From contig JAKSYS010000568.1 in NCBI GenBank assembly GCA_022925895.1, positions 1-41,577 on the forward strand: a stretch of DNA of 41,577 nt, read 5' to 3'. The notes beneath the pieces were generated by a model, which did no database searches, was not told where the DNA came from, and saw nothing but the letters and a program-made list of their open reading frames with translations. Origin of the DNA: Fragilaria crotonensis. Its lineage: Eukaryota; Bacillariophyta; Fragilariophyceae; Fragilariales; Fragilariaceae. Of the stretch, positions 10,259 through 21,629 are shown in pieces. The translations under genes and the position numbers were made by a program. Each line of letters begins with the position of its first letter. Position 1 is the first letter of the stretch.

Positions 10259-11898
10259 GCTACAGACGACATTGATACAGTTATCTCCTCATTACCACGA
10301 CCACGGCGACGTCTCCTTTCACACATCCGTCTGACGTCGTCTAGCGACAAATTGTGGGAGGAGTGCCAAAAGAAACAGAAGTTAACGATTGCAACCGACG
10401 GGGGTTTGAAGGGTCATCTAGGGACCTTCGGCTGGATTATCAGTACCAAAGCCAATGAAGTATTGGTGGAAGGAGCTGGCCCGATAGATGGCCCGTACGA
10501 TACGGCGAATTCAACGCGCTGCGAACTTGGAGGATATGCAGCGTCTCTGCTGTTTCTGTCATTGCTTCATTCCTTGTGGGGAAAACAACATAAATGTACT
10601 TTTCGATGGGTGACGGATAGTAAAGCGGCGATCACGAACGTAACAAAAGTAACAGAGCGAACACGTCAGAAACAGCGACAACCAAGCAACGCCGATTATT
10701 TGGGTATTATCCAGACTGAAACGGTAGCTATGCGACGAAGCATCTATCCAGTCTGGGTGAAGGGACACCAGACGGACAGTGGCGGACAGAGCAACGACTC
10801 CAAGATGAACAACCGAGCCGACCATCTCGCAACGTGGTACCGCATGCAACGCTCTCTCCGTCAGTCAGTGGAACGCACGGATCATACTCCAGAATCAAGG
10901 GTATCCATCGTGGTCAACGGCATCAGAGTGGTTGGCCAAGAGCGGAGGCCACACTTCGCTTTCATATTAATGGTTATCACCTCAGGAATTATATCCAGAC
11001 TCGCCAGGGTTGGTCAAATCAAACCTGGGACCGTGTTGATTTCGAACTATTCGGTCGTTTCTATCGCAAACTGACTCCAACTGCTAAAGTTGCACATACA
11101 AAATTCATCTTCGATCAGTGGCACACTGGAAAGCGACGGCAACGAATATCTGCGATTAAGAGTGACAATTTGGACAAATGTCCATGCTGCATGGCTCATA
11201 AAGAGACGACGGATCATGTTCTCCGATGTCAACATAATCCCGATCGGGTGCAGGCACTCCGCGAATTCCGGAAAAATATGTCTCCACGTGAATGTCATCC
11301 AGTCTACACGCTATTGAAGGGCGGTGTGCTGTCTTGGTACGAAGATACGGTATATACTCCCGACATCATGGAATTCCCAGCGAAAATGCGCGATAGGATC
11401 AGATGCGCACTCAAGGATCAAGAAACAATTGGTTGGGACAATGCAGTCAAGGGCTACATGAGTGTGGAGTGGCGGCAACTGGCTGAAGAAGACATGTATG
11501 ATCATGCAAACCAAGAACAGAAAGGCGATGGTTTTCCAAAGCTCACATCTATACTAAGACATTTACATCATGTCAACCAACGTCTATGGAAAAGCCGTAA
11601 CACGGTTCTACATCAATCCGACGAACAGGCATTAAAGGATCTCAGAGACGCGGAAGCTCGCGAGATTCGAGAATTGTATGCACACCCAGACCTACTACAG
11701 ACAGGCGATAGACATTACTGCGATGCTCCGTTGGACAACATCCTCAAGAAAAGTACAGCGTCTCGGCGACGTTGGCTGCGTTATACCCGTATGTCCCGCG
11801 AGCGAATGATCAAAGACGGGAAGAGACAACTTCTGATGACACAGTTTCTTCGACCAACAGCCCCTGTATTACTACAAGCACCAGACATCACACGTTAG
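10244..11898 (+). pseudogene. RNase H and C-terminal part of element 1 ORF2 (3' side of the insertion)
   Basis: Frame 2 from 10244 runs without an ATG through an RNase H domain (ATDGG, TRCELGG, TDSKAA, VKGHQTD), matching the element 2 domain position for position. Near 10939-10950 homology jumps to frame 1, which fits one missing base. It then continues through HINGYHL, a CPCC-x9-H-x4-C motif and a basic tail, to the stop at 11896-11898. Apparent starts inside this stretch are not real, because homology crosses them. Together with 1-1434 this is one broken ORF2. Confidence 0.88.
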
Positions 11899-12028
11899 GA
11901 AAGTTAGGCTTAGGATAAAACCAACTGTCGCCACCCTGTAATACGGTTTGGCCCAGTGGGGTACACACTCTGGTCTTGCCCAAAGATCAGAGACGGTGAA
12001 AACCCGATAATTAGTTCTATATATATAT
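11899..12028 (+). other. Element 1 3' UTR
   Basis: The region holds GGGGTACA (11958-11965), AACCC (12001-12005) and TAATTAGTTC (12008-12017), followed by TATATATATAT as the tail. The boxes match those of element 2. The element therefore ends in an AT microsatellite near 12028 instead of an A tail. Confidence 0.6.
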
Positions 12029-12299
12029 TGCTCGCATTGCCTACAATTACAGTGTTGGCCTTTCGATGTAAGGCGATCATGCCCCGAAGGACAGAACATG
12101 TAGATAGACTGAACGTTTCATTAATCAACAGAACATATAATTGTTCGAAAGAACATCACAATTCCAAAACAACAATTTCACTGGGCACACAGGACAATAT
12201 CAGCGACAGAATCATGATCGTCGTTGAAATGTGTGATTGAAAAGTCAATCACAGAACAAAAGTCTCTCGATCGAGTTCTGAACAGTTCGTCATCTGGCG
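12029..12299. other. Intergenic, nothing recognised
   Basis: Flank of element 1. No convincing coding or RNA signal seen. The element 1 target duplication cannot be identified because its 5' end is outside the window. Confidence 0.4.
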
Positions 12300-13072
12300 G
12301 GAAACATCGATGCAGAACAAAAGTCGCCAAATGGGGACAAGCCAAGTATGACAGTAGCACATTCACACGTCCCGGTTCGTCGGTGGCCTTCATGCCCGGA
12401 ATCGTGATGCAGGTGTTTTCTTGTTATGGATGTTGGTACGGCAATGATTAAGCTGTTGGGATTGGACAATGTGCGTTCCAATACATGATCAACCGCAATA
12501 TTACTGGGTGCCGCGACGAAAGCCTTGTACTTGTGATGATGGAGAGCCTGTTGAATGAGATCTGCTACTGTGCTTGTTCTTCCTGCACCCGGAAGACCAT
12601 GAATGCACGACACGTGACGATCGGGATATAAGGAAACAGCAATAGCGTCTAGTGGACTCTCGTCAAGATTGGGATTGTAGGGTTTTGTTGTTGCTGTGGG
12701 AGGTGGTGCTGGTGGTGTTGATGTTGTTGTTTCTGGCGCACATGTTTGTTGACCTGAAATAATGGCCTTCCATATAACAGTAGCGCCAGATTTCGTAGTA
12801 GTACGACACGTGCAAGACGATGTCGTTGTGAAGCAGCAAAATGCTGCTGTTAATTCACTCCAGTCTCAATTTCCAATTCTGCCACCAACAGAAATCGTTG
12901 AAGAAAGAGTCATGAATTCTCTAATCTGCTCATCAATGAATCGCAAGCAGCTCGATCCGCCTCTGCCTTCATTTCCTTCATCATTACCACAGTTGGGACT
13001 CTGTCGAATCGGATCATCAGAATTGCTCGAAGAATGCTCCATGTAACCGTTATGTACTGAGTATGACATCAT
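12300..13072 (-). pseudogene. Decayed UPF1/IGHMBP2-like superfamily 1 helicase fragment
   Basis: On the minus strand an N-terminal piece (about 13072-12866) contains RFIDEQIREFMTL, like the start of SMUBP2-type helicases. A second piece, about 12660-12440, reads NPNLDESPLDAIAVSL, then HGLPGAGRTSTV, then AAPSNIAVDHVLERTL. These correspond to the Q-motif/Walker A region and to motif Ia of the family (family form GPPGTGKT and APSNIAVD). The Walker A lysine is replaced by arginine. Several frame changes and stops separate the pieces, and everything after motif Ia is missing. The pieces are colinear and in gene order, so this is a truncated relic. Assignment to the SF1B group is fairly sure; orthology is not. 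Confidence 0.6.
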
Positions 13073-13280
13073 ACATGTACGACGGTACTACTCGGCGAGT
13101 AGACGCCTTGTGTAGTAAGTAGAAATAGGGTTAGATATCATATATATTTTTTGTTCTCCGACGATGTACTGGCGTACTGTTGTACCAGGTACCGTGACCC
13201 TATCGTCAGGCCATACGATACTCTCACATAACGTAAGGGCTTCTGTACGTGCCGGTATCAACTGAGGATCGCACAACAAG

Positions 13281-13394
13281 ATGAAAGGCAAACAAGCCGG
13301 CAGTCGTGTTGCGGCGAGGGGATATTGGTATGACGACGATGATGATTGGGGTCATGTAACATGGACTGGCGATGATGATTGGTGGGACTTGTAG
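13281..13394 (+). CDS. Tiny Asp/Trp-rich ORF (37 codons), doubtful
   Basis: It starts at the ATG at 13281 and ends with TAG at 13392-13394. The C-terminus is striking (YDDDDDWGHVTW then GDDDWWDL) because it repeats an Asp-run followed by Trp. It could be a small peptide, the last exon of an otherwise lost plus-strand gene, or chance in a GAT/TGG-rich stretch. No splice acceptor was confirmed upstream. The opposite strand here is also open for about 80 codons (13300 down to 13088). Confidence 0.15.
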   Translation: MKGKQAGSRVAARGYWYDDDDDWGHVTWTGDDDWWDL

Positions 13395-14039
13395 TTGGAC
13401 CTGTCCTTGGAACGAGCCTTTGCGCCCTATTTATTTCGTGTAGTTGCGCATATAATATGTTAACAAGTCATATATGTTTATCCAAGTGCATGCAAAGCTA
13501 GATCACCACTTTCGAGAGGATCAGACCAGGTTGCGAATCAAATGCAATGGTCATCAAACAAGATGTTAGCCACACCATCATGAAAGGATGCCAAGCTGGA
13601 CTGGACAATTTCGGGGTAAACTAGTAGATGCTGAGTGTACCTCACAACACTAGCTAGCCACTCACCACAAAAACAGGCGACTCGGCACAAATCGTACCAG
13701 CAACCTACCGGAGGTGCAACGACGGTTGCATCCATGAAAGACGGATAAAATAGAAACCACAAATTTGAGTTACTATTATCATTGAATGCCGCGCATTTTG
13801 TACCGTCTCTGATGGTCATGTACAGAGTCTGAGAAAAAGTGAACTTCTGGCGAGCAACCACAAGAACGAATCGCTTTCGTGGCTGGAAGTGCTGCACACG
13901 TTTTGAAACTGATAACTCAGGAAGTCCTCGCAGGTAAAGTTTGAATGACTCATGTCGAAGGAGGAGAGTTGAAGAACAGATCAAATGAGCCCGGGACATT
14001 GATTTGCAGTGCAACGCACGGTGCACACAACCATATACG
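13395..14039. other. Intergenic; one unrecognised minus-strand ORF
   Basis: A minus-strand ORF with ATG at 13999 runs to 13538 (about 153 codons). It resembles no family I know and has no repeats or obvious domain, so it may be chance. Confidence 0.3.
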
Positions 14040-14455
14040 AATCACACATGGTGTTAGCGTCAAGGCTTGGGTTGACGTTTGCGTTTTGACCTTGATGCTC
14101 TTCCCGTTACGTGATGGTGCCCCGTTCTCAAGTCTTTGCTAGACGGGGCGGGCAATTGTCGCTTTGCGATTGGCATCAACATCCAGCAATACTGCTTCGT
14201 TGGACAGGCTGCTGGGATCGAACGCCCTTTTCCCATCTCTTTTTGCGCAAACACACCATATCAGGATCCATTTAATCAGTTGCCGTCACGACATTGATCA
14301 CCAGCTGTCGGAAGCGTTTGTGACCTGATTCACCGGCGAATATTCATGTTCGCAAGTCAACACATCGAAGTTCCATGAGTAATTCCCACGCGACAGTAAG
14401 TGAATTTTGTTCGGCAATGGCCTTGTAGCTAAAGATGTGACGAGCAACGCTGACG
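14040..14455 (-). pseudogene. Degenerate, internally deleted copy of the phosphodiesterase gene 3' part
   Basis: The nucleotide sequence matches the 3' part of the intact gene at 15761-19957 at roughly 85% by eye. Positions 14054-14115 correspond to 15770-15830 (extreme C-terminus) and 14155-14445 to 16305-16575 (end of the PDEase_I domain). The roughly 475 bp between these segments are missing, and several small indels break the frame. Similarity weakens but persists into the 3' flank (about 14000-14050 versus 15715-15770). It is a third, non-functional copy in the same orientation as the two larger genes. The deletion makes it useless as an enzyme. Confidence 0.8.
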
Positions 14456-15760
14456 TCGAAGCAAAGGATTGCAAAGTCCTCGAAATTTCATCAACAGACA
14501 GCATCATCAACGAAGGTCACACTCTCAGGTTTGTGCTCGCAAGTTATAGGAGCACCGAGTTACTACGGGCTGTGCCGTAGCTCCAATGAAAGGACCCTTC
14601 ACCGTCGCCATTGCCAATTGTGTCGCTAATACCGCCTCAACGCTGCAGCAATGTCAACAGAAACATGAACAACAACGACTCAGGATTGCATGTCCGTTGT
14701 CCATCATATCGTGAGAAGGCAATCATCATTGCTGGTCTTCGTTGTACAAAGAACGGCGTCCGTGATCGTGAAGAAAGATCTTAAGCAACTTCAGAGTAGC
14801 CTCGTGTCATCTTTCCGTCTGTTTTGGAACGACGCCTTTGTCTTGCTTTTCTATTGTCCGCTGGAACGAACGAACAGAAAGAGGAAGGCGACATCTGTTA
14901 AACATACATTTGAGCCTGGCTTTTCGAGGAAAGGATCCGTGGTTGTTACCCTCTGTCATGCTGCCTGCGAAGATGCAGGCAATGATTGTCAATGAGGAAA
15001 GAGACGATCGGTAGACTTTTTGCTGCGACAAAAATGTCAAACCATCCTCAATCTACTATTCACCTTCGCATTAGATTGTTTGGCCAGTGAAGTGCACCTG
15101 CGATTGCGCAAATATTGTGGTTTCGGTCGATGTCGTCCAATGTAGGACAAATGAAGAAGTAGTTCATCCTACATATGTTAAATATGAACTGCTTATAACC
15201 ATATCACGTTGGCTTTGACCATACGAGCTTACCAAGTCTCCGAGAGGCAGGTCACTGGTACGGATAGAAAAAGTCCGGCAGGCTCCTTGTTGGTGTGTGG
15301 GCCCAGTATGTTGTCTTTCAAGTGGGTGCACTCGTCAACGCCATTGGCCATGTCCTTGATCTCATCGTATTGGCATCCGCGACAAGAAAGAACAAGGGCG
15401 ATAATCGATTCAATTCGTTTCAAGTGATACGAGATCATGGGGGTGTTTTCAAGAAAAGTAAGAGGCACGGAACTCTTGCTCGGAGCGTGAACGAGGCAAC
15501 GACGAGTTACTTGTCACCAGATTTCGCTGATCGCCTTCCCGCAAACTTTGACGACCATGCGATTGAGCAAGGTTTGATGCTTCGCAATCCCTTGGTCACA
15601 GCACATTAAAGACATGCGACAGGGGATTTTAATCATGGTTCTCCCAACAAAGCCTACTCTTCCAGCAGCAAATGAAAGCATCATGATTGCGAGGGGCATT
15701 CATGAATGGTCAGTGCTATACATTGAGTACTTCAACGCAATGTGCACATCCATGTCAGAT
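14456..15760. other. Intergenic, unrecognised; coding-like minus-strand patches
   Basis: Minus-strand stretches at 15699-15514 and 15468-15229 are open and abut each other in different frames (segments such as CCDQGIAKHQTLLNRM and LSCRGCQYDEIKDMANG). They may be relics of one decayed gene. I do not recognise the family. The rest shows nothing supportable. Confidence 0.3.
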
Positions 15761-18700
15761 TCATGGCGTTGGCGTCAAGGCTGGAGTTGACGTTGGCGTT
15801 TTCACTTTGATGCTCTTCCCGTTACGACTGCTGCGACGTTTCGATGAACGACGGCTTTTCTTGGAGAATTCCTGGTATCCCGCACTCAAGTCGTTACTGG
15901 GCGGGGGCGTAACTGACAATGATCCAACCACCCCCGGAATCAGCGCGACCGATCTCAAGGATTTCTCAGACGACCGCATCGTACCCTGCACCTTCCTGAT
16001 CATTTTACGAGTTTCTTCGATTCCCTTCTGTTCCCATTCAGCGCGATTCAGTTTGGCATACGTCAAGTATTCGTCGCCGGATACTCCAAAGACGCCGCAT
16101 TCTCCCAATTTGTTGGCCAAAGGAATGACGTACTTGTCAAAGAAAACAAGCTGATCTTGGTACCATCCTTCGGAGGGGTCCTTATCTGAATGGCCGTCAA
16201 TATAGGCTCGATACAACTCTCGGTAAAGCTTTGTGTTCCATTTGATAAAGATATGCCAATGCTGCATGGTATGAGCCACATCCGAGGCCTGAATTATGTG
16301 CTCAATGACAATCGTTGCTTTGCGATTTACATCAACATCCAGCAAGAATGCGTCGTTGGACAGGCTGGGATCGAATGCCTTTTCCCATCTCTTTTTGCGC
16401 AAAGATACCATATCAGGATCCATAATGTCAGTTGCCATCACGACATTAACCACCAGCTGTCGGAAGCGTTTGCGATCCGATTCACTGGCGAATATGCAGG
16501 TTTGCAAGTCGGCGAAGCGAGGATCCATGAGTAATTCCCATGCGACAACAACTGAATTTTGTTCGGCAATGGACTTGTAGTTGAATATGCGAGCAATCCC
16601 GGCCCGTTCCTTCGTCAATTGGGAATTCGACAGGCCGGTATGATCCACGTCGTGAATCAAGGCGGAAAACACTACCGCAAACTGGGTCAGGGGATCAGAC
16701 GAAATTCCAAATGTCGAAAAGTGCAAGTCCGATGCGGTCATGCCAGACTCATTCGCATTGTCTTCCGGTAATATAATTCGCTTCATTAGTTTGTTGGCAC
16801 TCATGGTAACGTGACTGGCATGTTCAAAGTTGTGAAACGGAACTTGTCGATACAAGCTGGCGATGGATGCGACGAACTCCTTCATCTGCATCTGAACTTC
16901 TTTTGGCAGAACAGCAGCGCGACCTCGAGTGGAGGAAAGGCTTGAATTAAACTTTGGAAGGGAAATCACTTCCACCACTTCGTCGATTATGAGTCCACTA
17001 CCCACACCCTCGAACGATTGGCGCGTCTTAAAATTGTCAGACGCATGTTTTCCAAATCGAACACTCCTGTTGTTTTCAGGGGCCATCAATCTATGCTGGA
17101 CAACCTTTTCAAGAAAGCTCATCAATACAGCCACGTTCCAATCAATTAAGCGTTCTTCCTTTACATTAAGTGACAACCGAGACATGACACTTTCAGCGTC
17201 GGACGGCGTATTGCCCGATGTACGCTGGGGGAAGGGAGAATGCGGCTGCTGACGAAGGTAATCCACTTTCCATAGATTTTCATCGGAAATATTCTCCGAC
17301 TCCTGGATCAACGGTGTGGCAGATTCGGTCTTTGGTCGACGCAACATGGCCCAATATGTCTGCATTAGTGAGGATGTAAAGCGAGGTTAGGCTATTTTGC
17401 ACCGTAAAGAGTTATAAACGGGCACACAGAATGCACATACCTGCAATTCCCCTTTTCCCTTGGCAGTGATTTTGCCATCTCGTTTCGTCAACCAGTGTTG
17501 TTTGCCTGCCTCGCGAATCAACTCGGCGGTAGTTTCCGAAACTTGAATCTTCCCCGCTTCACCAGCGCTTTCAATGCGACTCGCAGTATTCATGGTATCC
17601 CCAAAAAGCTGAAATCGTGATTTCGCTCCTCGCAAGACTCCTGCCGTGACGGGTCCACTGTGCAGTCCCACTCGTAGTCCCAAATCGGACGTTCCCGGTC
17701 CCAAGACAGCTTCGAGCTGTTCTGTCAATTGATTGGCAATGGTAAGGATTTTATGGGCGAACCGTACCATGGTCTTGGCGTGATCCTTGTTGGGCGTTGG
17801 CAATCCCGAAACGGCAACGTAACAATCACCAATCGTTTCGACTTTGAACACTCCGAGACGTGTGGCAACAGCATCGAATTCATGATACAAGGTTTCGAGT
17901 AACTTGAAGACTTGACTTGGTTCTCTTTCCGAGCTCCATGCTGTAAAGCCAGCGATATCGGCAAACATCTGTAATGAATGAACAACATATTAGATAAACG
18001 GTGTTTGCAGAAAATCTCATGGTTATTGCATTGAGAACTGAGATCCGACATGTCATAACCGGTGCACTTACCACTGTTGTATTTGAAAACATTTCGGCAA
18101 TGGGTTCATCGTCGTCTTGATGCTCCATAGCATAAACATCATTCGGAGATGTGCTCGTCAAAAAGTTGGTCAATCGTGTCTTGGGGTTGTTGGCATGTCG
18201 TTGTTGCGTCAAACTGAGCCGTCGTCCTCGTCGTCGTCGTAGGGGAATACTGATCAAGGCATTATTTGGAGAAGGAAGCAGATCATTGTTGTTGCTATCA
18301 TTGGCTCTCTTGTACGCCATGGCCTGCCCGAACAGTCGACGGCGAACCACGGCGGGGAAGAGAGATTTGATAATGGCATTGGACTTGGCGGCACTGTCCA
18401 ATACACGCTTCTGTCGTCGATCTACCAGAATGCTGTACAGCACAAAGAGGAATATCGATGTCACGGACAAGACAATCGTTGTCAGCGTATACGTGAAGGC
18501 AAGACCCGTGTGGAATGATTGTTCGTATTCAGTAGTCGGGTAGACAGTGATTGAGTAAATGCAGAATCCTTGTTCACCATTTGTCGTTTCCTCAAAATTT
18601 GTAGATAATGATGAGGAATCGTCAGGATTGGTAGCAGCAGCAGTGTGCGTCATGATTTGTTGACGAAGTTGTTCCAAGGCTTTAAGGACAGACACAGTTT

Positions 18701-19957
18701 TTGCCATTTGTTGGAAGGACACGTCGTGCTGGTCGCCACTGCCGAGATGCGATGCGATTCCCCTCCTTGACAAGGTACGTATGGACTTGTCCACACGTGT
18801 TCTCCAAGACAATGCAGACGGTGGGTGCATCTGGTACAACATTATCAAATAGCGTGATCCATTCAATTTCAGCACCAGTAATGCCAAGAACAATGTCATT
18901 GTCGTCGCCATCTGCGGCAGCATTGAGAATGGGCAACACAGTGAAGGAACGAGGGGTACTGGAATCCTCCAGTGACGAGTTGTTGCCGCCATCGCGGACG
19001 TAATTGGCCGTATAATCGTCCAGAATATTACCAAACAGAGGAGTTTCTGTTTTTGCATTTGAGAAATTAAATGCATTTGGTATGATCGAATCAAGATTCA
19101 ACATATTGAGATGACGTTTTTCCTCGGAAGGATTGATTTGCCAAATTGGTAATTTTCGGTTCGTGGTTGAGTTGGGTATTGACGTGTCGTCCATCCTATC
19201 GTAGTTCGTTTGCCCCAGTCGATAAATCCCCGCTTCGATTGGTCGGATAAAGATATTTTCTGAAATTCCCGCATATGCCGCATGTTCTGCAGCATATTGT
19301 TCCCATTCGGCTTGTTGCTCCGCAGTCACAATAGATGGTGCAAAGAATAGTGATGCGGCCCCCCGATGTTTGCAAATCTCCCAGTGTTTGCGTTTCGAAA
19401 TTTGGTAGTGTAACATTGGGTGTCGTACTGTTGTTGCTGTTGCCATTCGTCGTGTCTGCTTCTGATAATGCAATCAGTGATTTGTAGGCAACCGACAGAG
19501 AGAACAGTGCCCAAAGTTGATTTGTATTTCGTTGTACAAATACATCCAGGAATCGTGTCGAATCACTTTCAAATTCATCTGAAAATCGTTTGTATTCTTG
19601 CGCCGTAGTGTAGGTGTAGGACATGGTTGCAATCGCGGTCCCTGATAATACCAACATGAGGACCACGGACCATTTGACGGCCATAATGTTGGTACTTTTT
19701 GCGATTTCAATCATGTCATCATCACTATCTTCATTATTATTAGTGTTGTTGTTGCTGTTGTTGTTGAGAAAAGGTTGATGATGACGTTGATTGAAAGTGT
19801 TACGACCCTGTGTCTTGTCATTCGACGCTCCCGTGCGCATACATGTGTTGACTGTGTGTGAAAATGAATCATCACAAGCAAAACTCTCGACATCAGCATT
19901 TTCGTACACGTCGGGATGCGAGGCTTGACGTATTTGACGTGATTGTTCTGACAGCAT
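15761..19957 (-). CDS. Receptor-type guanylate cyclase/phosphodiesterase fusion, gene 1 (two frameshifts)
   Basis: Exons: 19957-18072, 17968-17441 and 17359-15761; both introns are phase 0. The protein starts at the ATG at 19957 with an Asn-rich cytosolic tail. A membrane segment follows at about residues 92-113, then an extracellular region and a second membrane segment (TYTLTTIVLSVTSIFLFVLY). The class III cyclase domain has FADIAGFT and TIGDCY for metal binding, guanine-type Glu in KVETIGD, and NTASR. The PDEase_I domain has HNFEHASH, HDVDHTG, SDVAHT and DQLVFFD with the invariant Gln. It would both make and hydrolyse a cyclic nucleotide, probably cGMP, at a membrane. Diatom relatives include pheromone-responsive cyclases of Seminavis. 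The extracellular part changes frame twice (C6 at 19359-19364 and about 18760-18763). Each needs one base removed, so it is a young pseudogene or contains sequence errors. Confidence 0.85.
17360..17440 (-). other. Intron 2 of cyclase/phosphodiesterase gene 1 (81 nt)
   Basis: Minus strand CAG|GTATGT...AATGCAG|ACA. It lies exactly at the junction of the cyclase domain (KGELQ) and the phosphodiesterase region (TYWAM), phase 0. Gene 2 has no intron here. Confidence 0.85.
17969..18071 (-). other. Intron 1 of cyclase/phosphodiesterase gene 1 (103 nt)
   Basis: Minus strand GTG|GTAAGTG...CATTACAG|ATGTTT. It separates NTTV from MFADIAGF at the start of the cyclase domain, phase 0. In gene 2 the equivalent [12 protein letters not shown] is uninterrupted. 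Confidence 0.88.
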
Positions 19958-21629
19958 GAGTGTATTGTGTTGTGATTAAGTTGCGCTATGCAAGTGAGTG
20001 TGATACTGAAGGAAGGAGGAGTACAAGGTACGCTAGCAATGCAGTCTGTCGCTGCAGCGAAACAGCAAAGTCGATGACGATTCGTTGTTGCGTGTCTTGG
20101 GTTATTGTTCTTGAGACGTTGATGCTTTGTATGCCTGCAGTAGGGTACAAGTGGCGAAGGAGTAGTAATAACGGTAGGTATTCGAAGTACGAGAGCAATA
20201 CCAGCTGATTGAGTAAAGAGTTGGACAACATCCGGCGCAAACAGACACAATGGGCTGTTACCACTTTTCCGCGAGTCACAGGAGCATTCATAATAAATTT
20301 TTAACCAATCAACCATACATACAAGCGGAGTCTACTGTATGTGTGCTGAGACAAAACTTCCTTCCTCGTCAACAGTCAGGAAATAGTCGTATCTGGCAAA
20401 ATCACTGCTGCAACTCGCTCGATAAAGGACTATATAAGCCCAAGAGGCTTAATTCTCGATGTGTGGTAGTAACAGCAGAATTGCAGTACTCCAGTGCCAC
20501 TTCTTACATCGAATTCCACACAAACGTCCATAACAACATGACCAGTGACCGGTCATCAAGCTCCCAGAAATGAGGCTTAGTCGGACGTCGGCAGGCATCC
20601 AGACTCGAGACATTCAACACTTAAGCGCAAAATAACGGATTTAAATCCGATTAACCGTTTCCATAAATACGTACTACCTTCCGTTACTGTCAGATCCGTT
20701 GTTTTCGCTTGATCCTGATTCCTGACCTTTTGGTTTTTATGCCTGTCTCATCGGAAGTAGGTTGTGACTTGTAACCGTGGACGTGCATCAAATGTCTGAT
20801 GAGAAAGGGCATATGACCCCCAACATTGGTCCAAATAGCACACTGAAGGATGCTTCCTGCTATAGAATGGTAGATTGTTCGAATAAAACGACAGTGTGTG
20901 TGCTGAAGGAATGTCCGTGGGATTAGGACAAGTTGAAATTCAACATCAGGACATGCGAAACAAACCAATCATTCAACACATAACAGGACGTCAGCATCAA
21001 TTCAACACCACCACAAACCCAGCTCATTATATTTTCACATGCTGTAATCAGATGATACGAAGAGGGGGGCAGGCTGACAAACAAAATGAAGTTACCCACT
21101 TTGGCGGTGCATGTTGCATTACACTCTAGTGTACGATTGTAGCAGCACTTGTAGATACTCCACGGCCTTTATTTGTGTAAATCTTGAAATCCTGTTACCT
21201 TACACACGTTGTCCCGTAGGCAACCTTTGATTGCCCTTCATATCAAGTAGGTGTTCATCAACTCCGTTGCATACAAAGACAGAATTCGTTCATTCGACAA
21301 GCTTTGTACGTAGTGGCGATGGCACCGTCAAAAACTACGGAAAGACTCGGTTCGTCCAATGGCTTCTCGACACACGCACACGGCACGACACATGGCGCCC
21401 AAGTTCAGGACCATTATCGACCCCGACCCTGGAGGAAAAGGTGCCAAGAGGCGAATAGTGCGACAGCCGGTAGCGTTTTCGCAAGACTATATAGTAACTG
21501 CACATTAGATTCTAGTATCGATATATTGTTCATCAGATACTACTTCGTTTCCGACTTCAGCAGGGTTGCCTTAACTCAGCCTTACGATTGGTTCGGAACT
21601 TAGAATAGCGGACTGGACTTAAAACGTCG
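19958..21629. other. Intergenic between the tandem cyclase/phosphodiesterase genes
   Basis: This is the upstream region of gene 1 and downstream region of gene 2. GACGTC occurs near 20593 and 20988 and resembles the core of diatom cAMP/CO2-responsive elements, but it is too short to call. No gene seen. Confidence 0.35.

Larger units (their letters stand above)
1..12028 (+). mobile_element. Element 1: older non-LTR retrotransposon, interrupted by element 2
   Basis: Seen: the reading frame open at base 1 is reverse transcriptase sequence that runs to the 15-bp repeat at 1420-1434. The same frame resumes at 10244-10258 and continues into RNase H and a zinc-knuckle tail ending at 11898. The 3' UTR ends near 12028 in an AT repeat after the box TAATTAGTTC. 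The 5' half, including any ORF1, the endonuclease and RT motif A, lies outside the window. The copy is dead: it is split by an 8.8-kb insertion and has a frameshift near 10939-10950. It matches element 2 along its length but is clearly diverged in protein, so it is a related family rather than a recent sister copy. Confidence 0.88.

Noticed and set aside
20580-21000. GACGTC as diatom cAMP/CO2-responsive elements
   Set aside because: A 6-bp core is expected by chance at this frequency, and the copies lie far from the gene 1 start.
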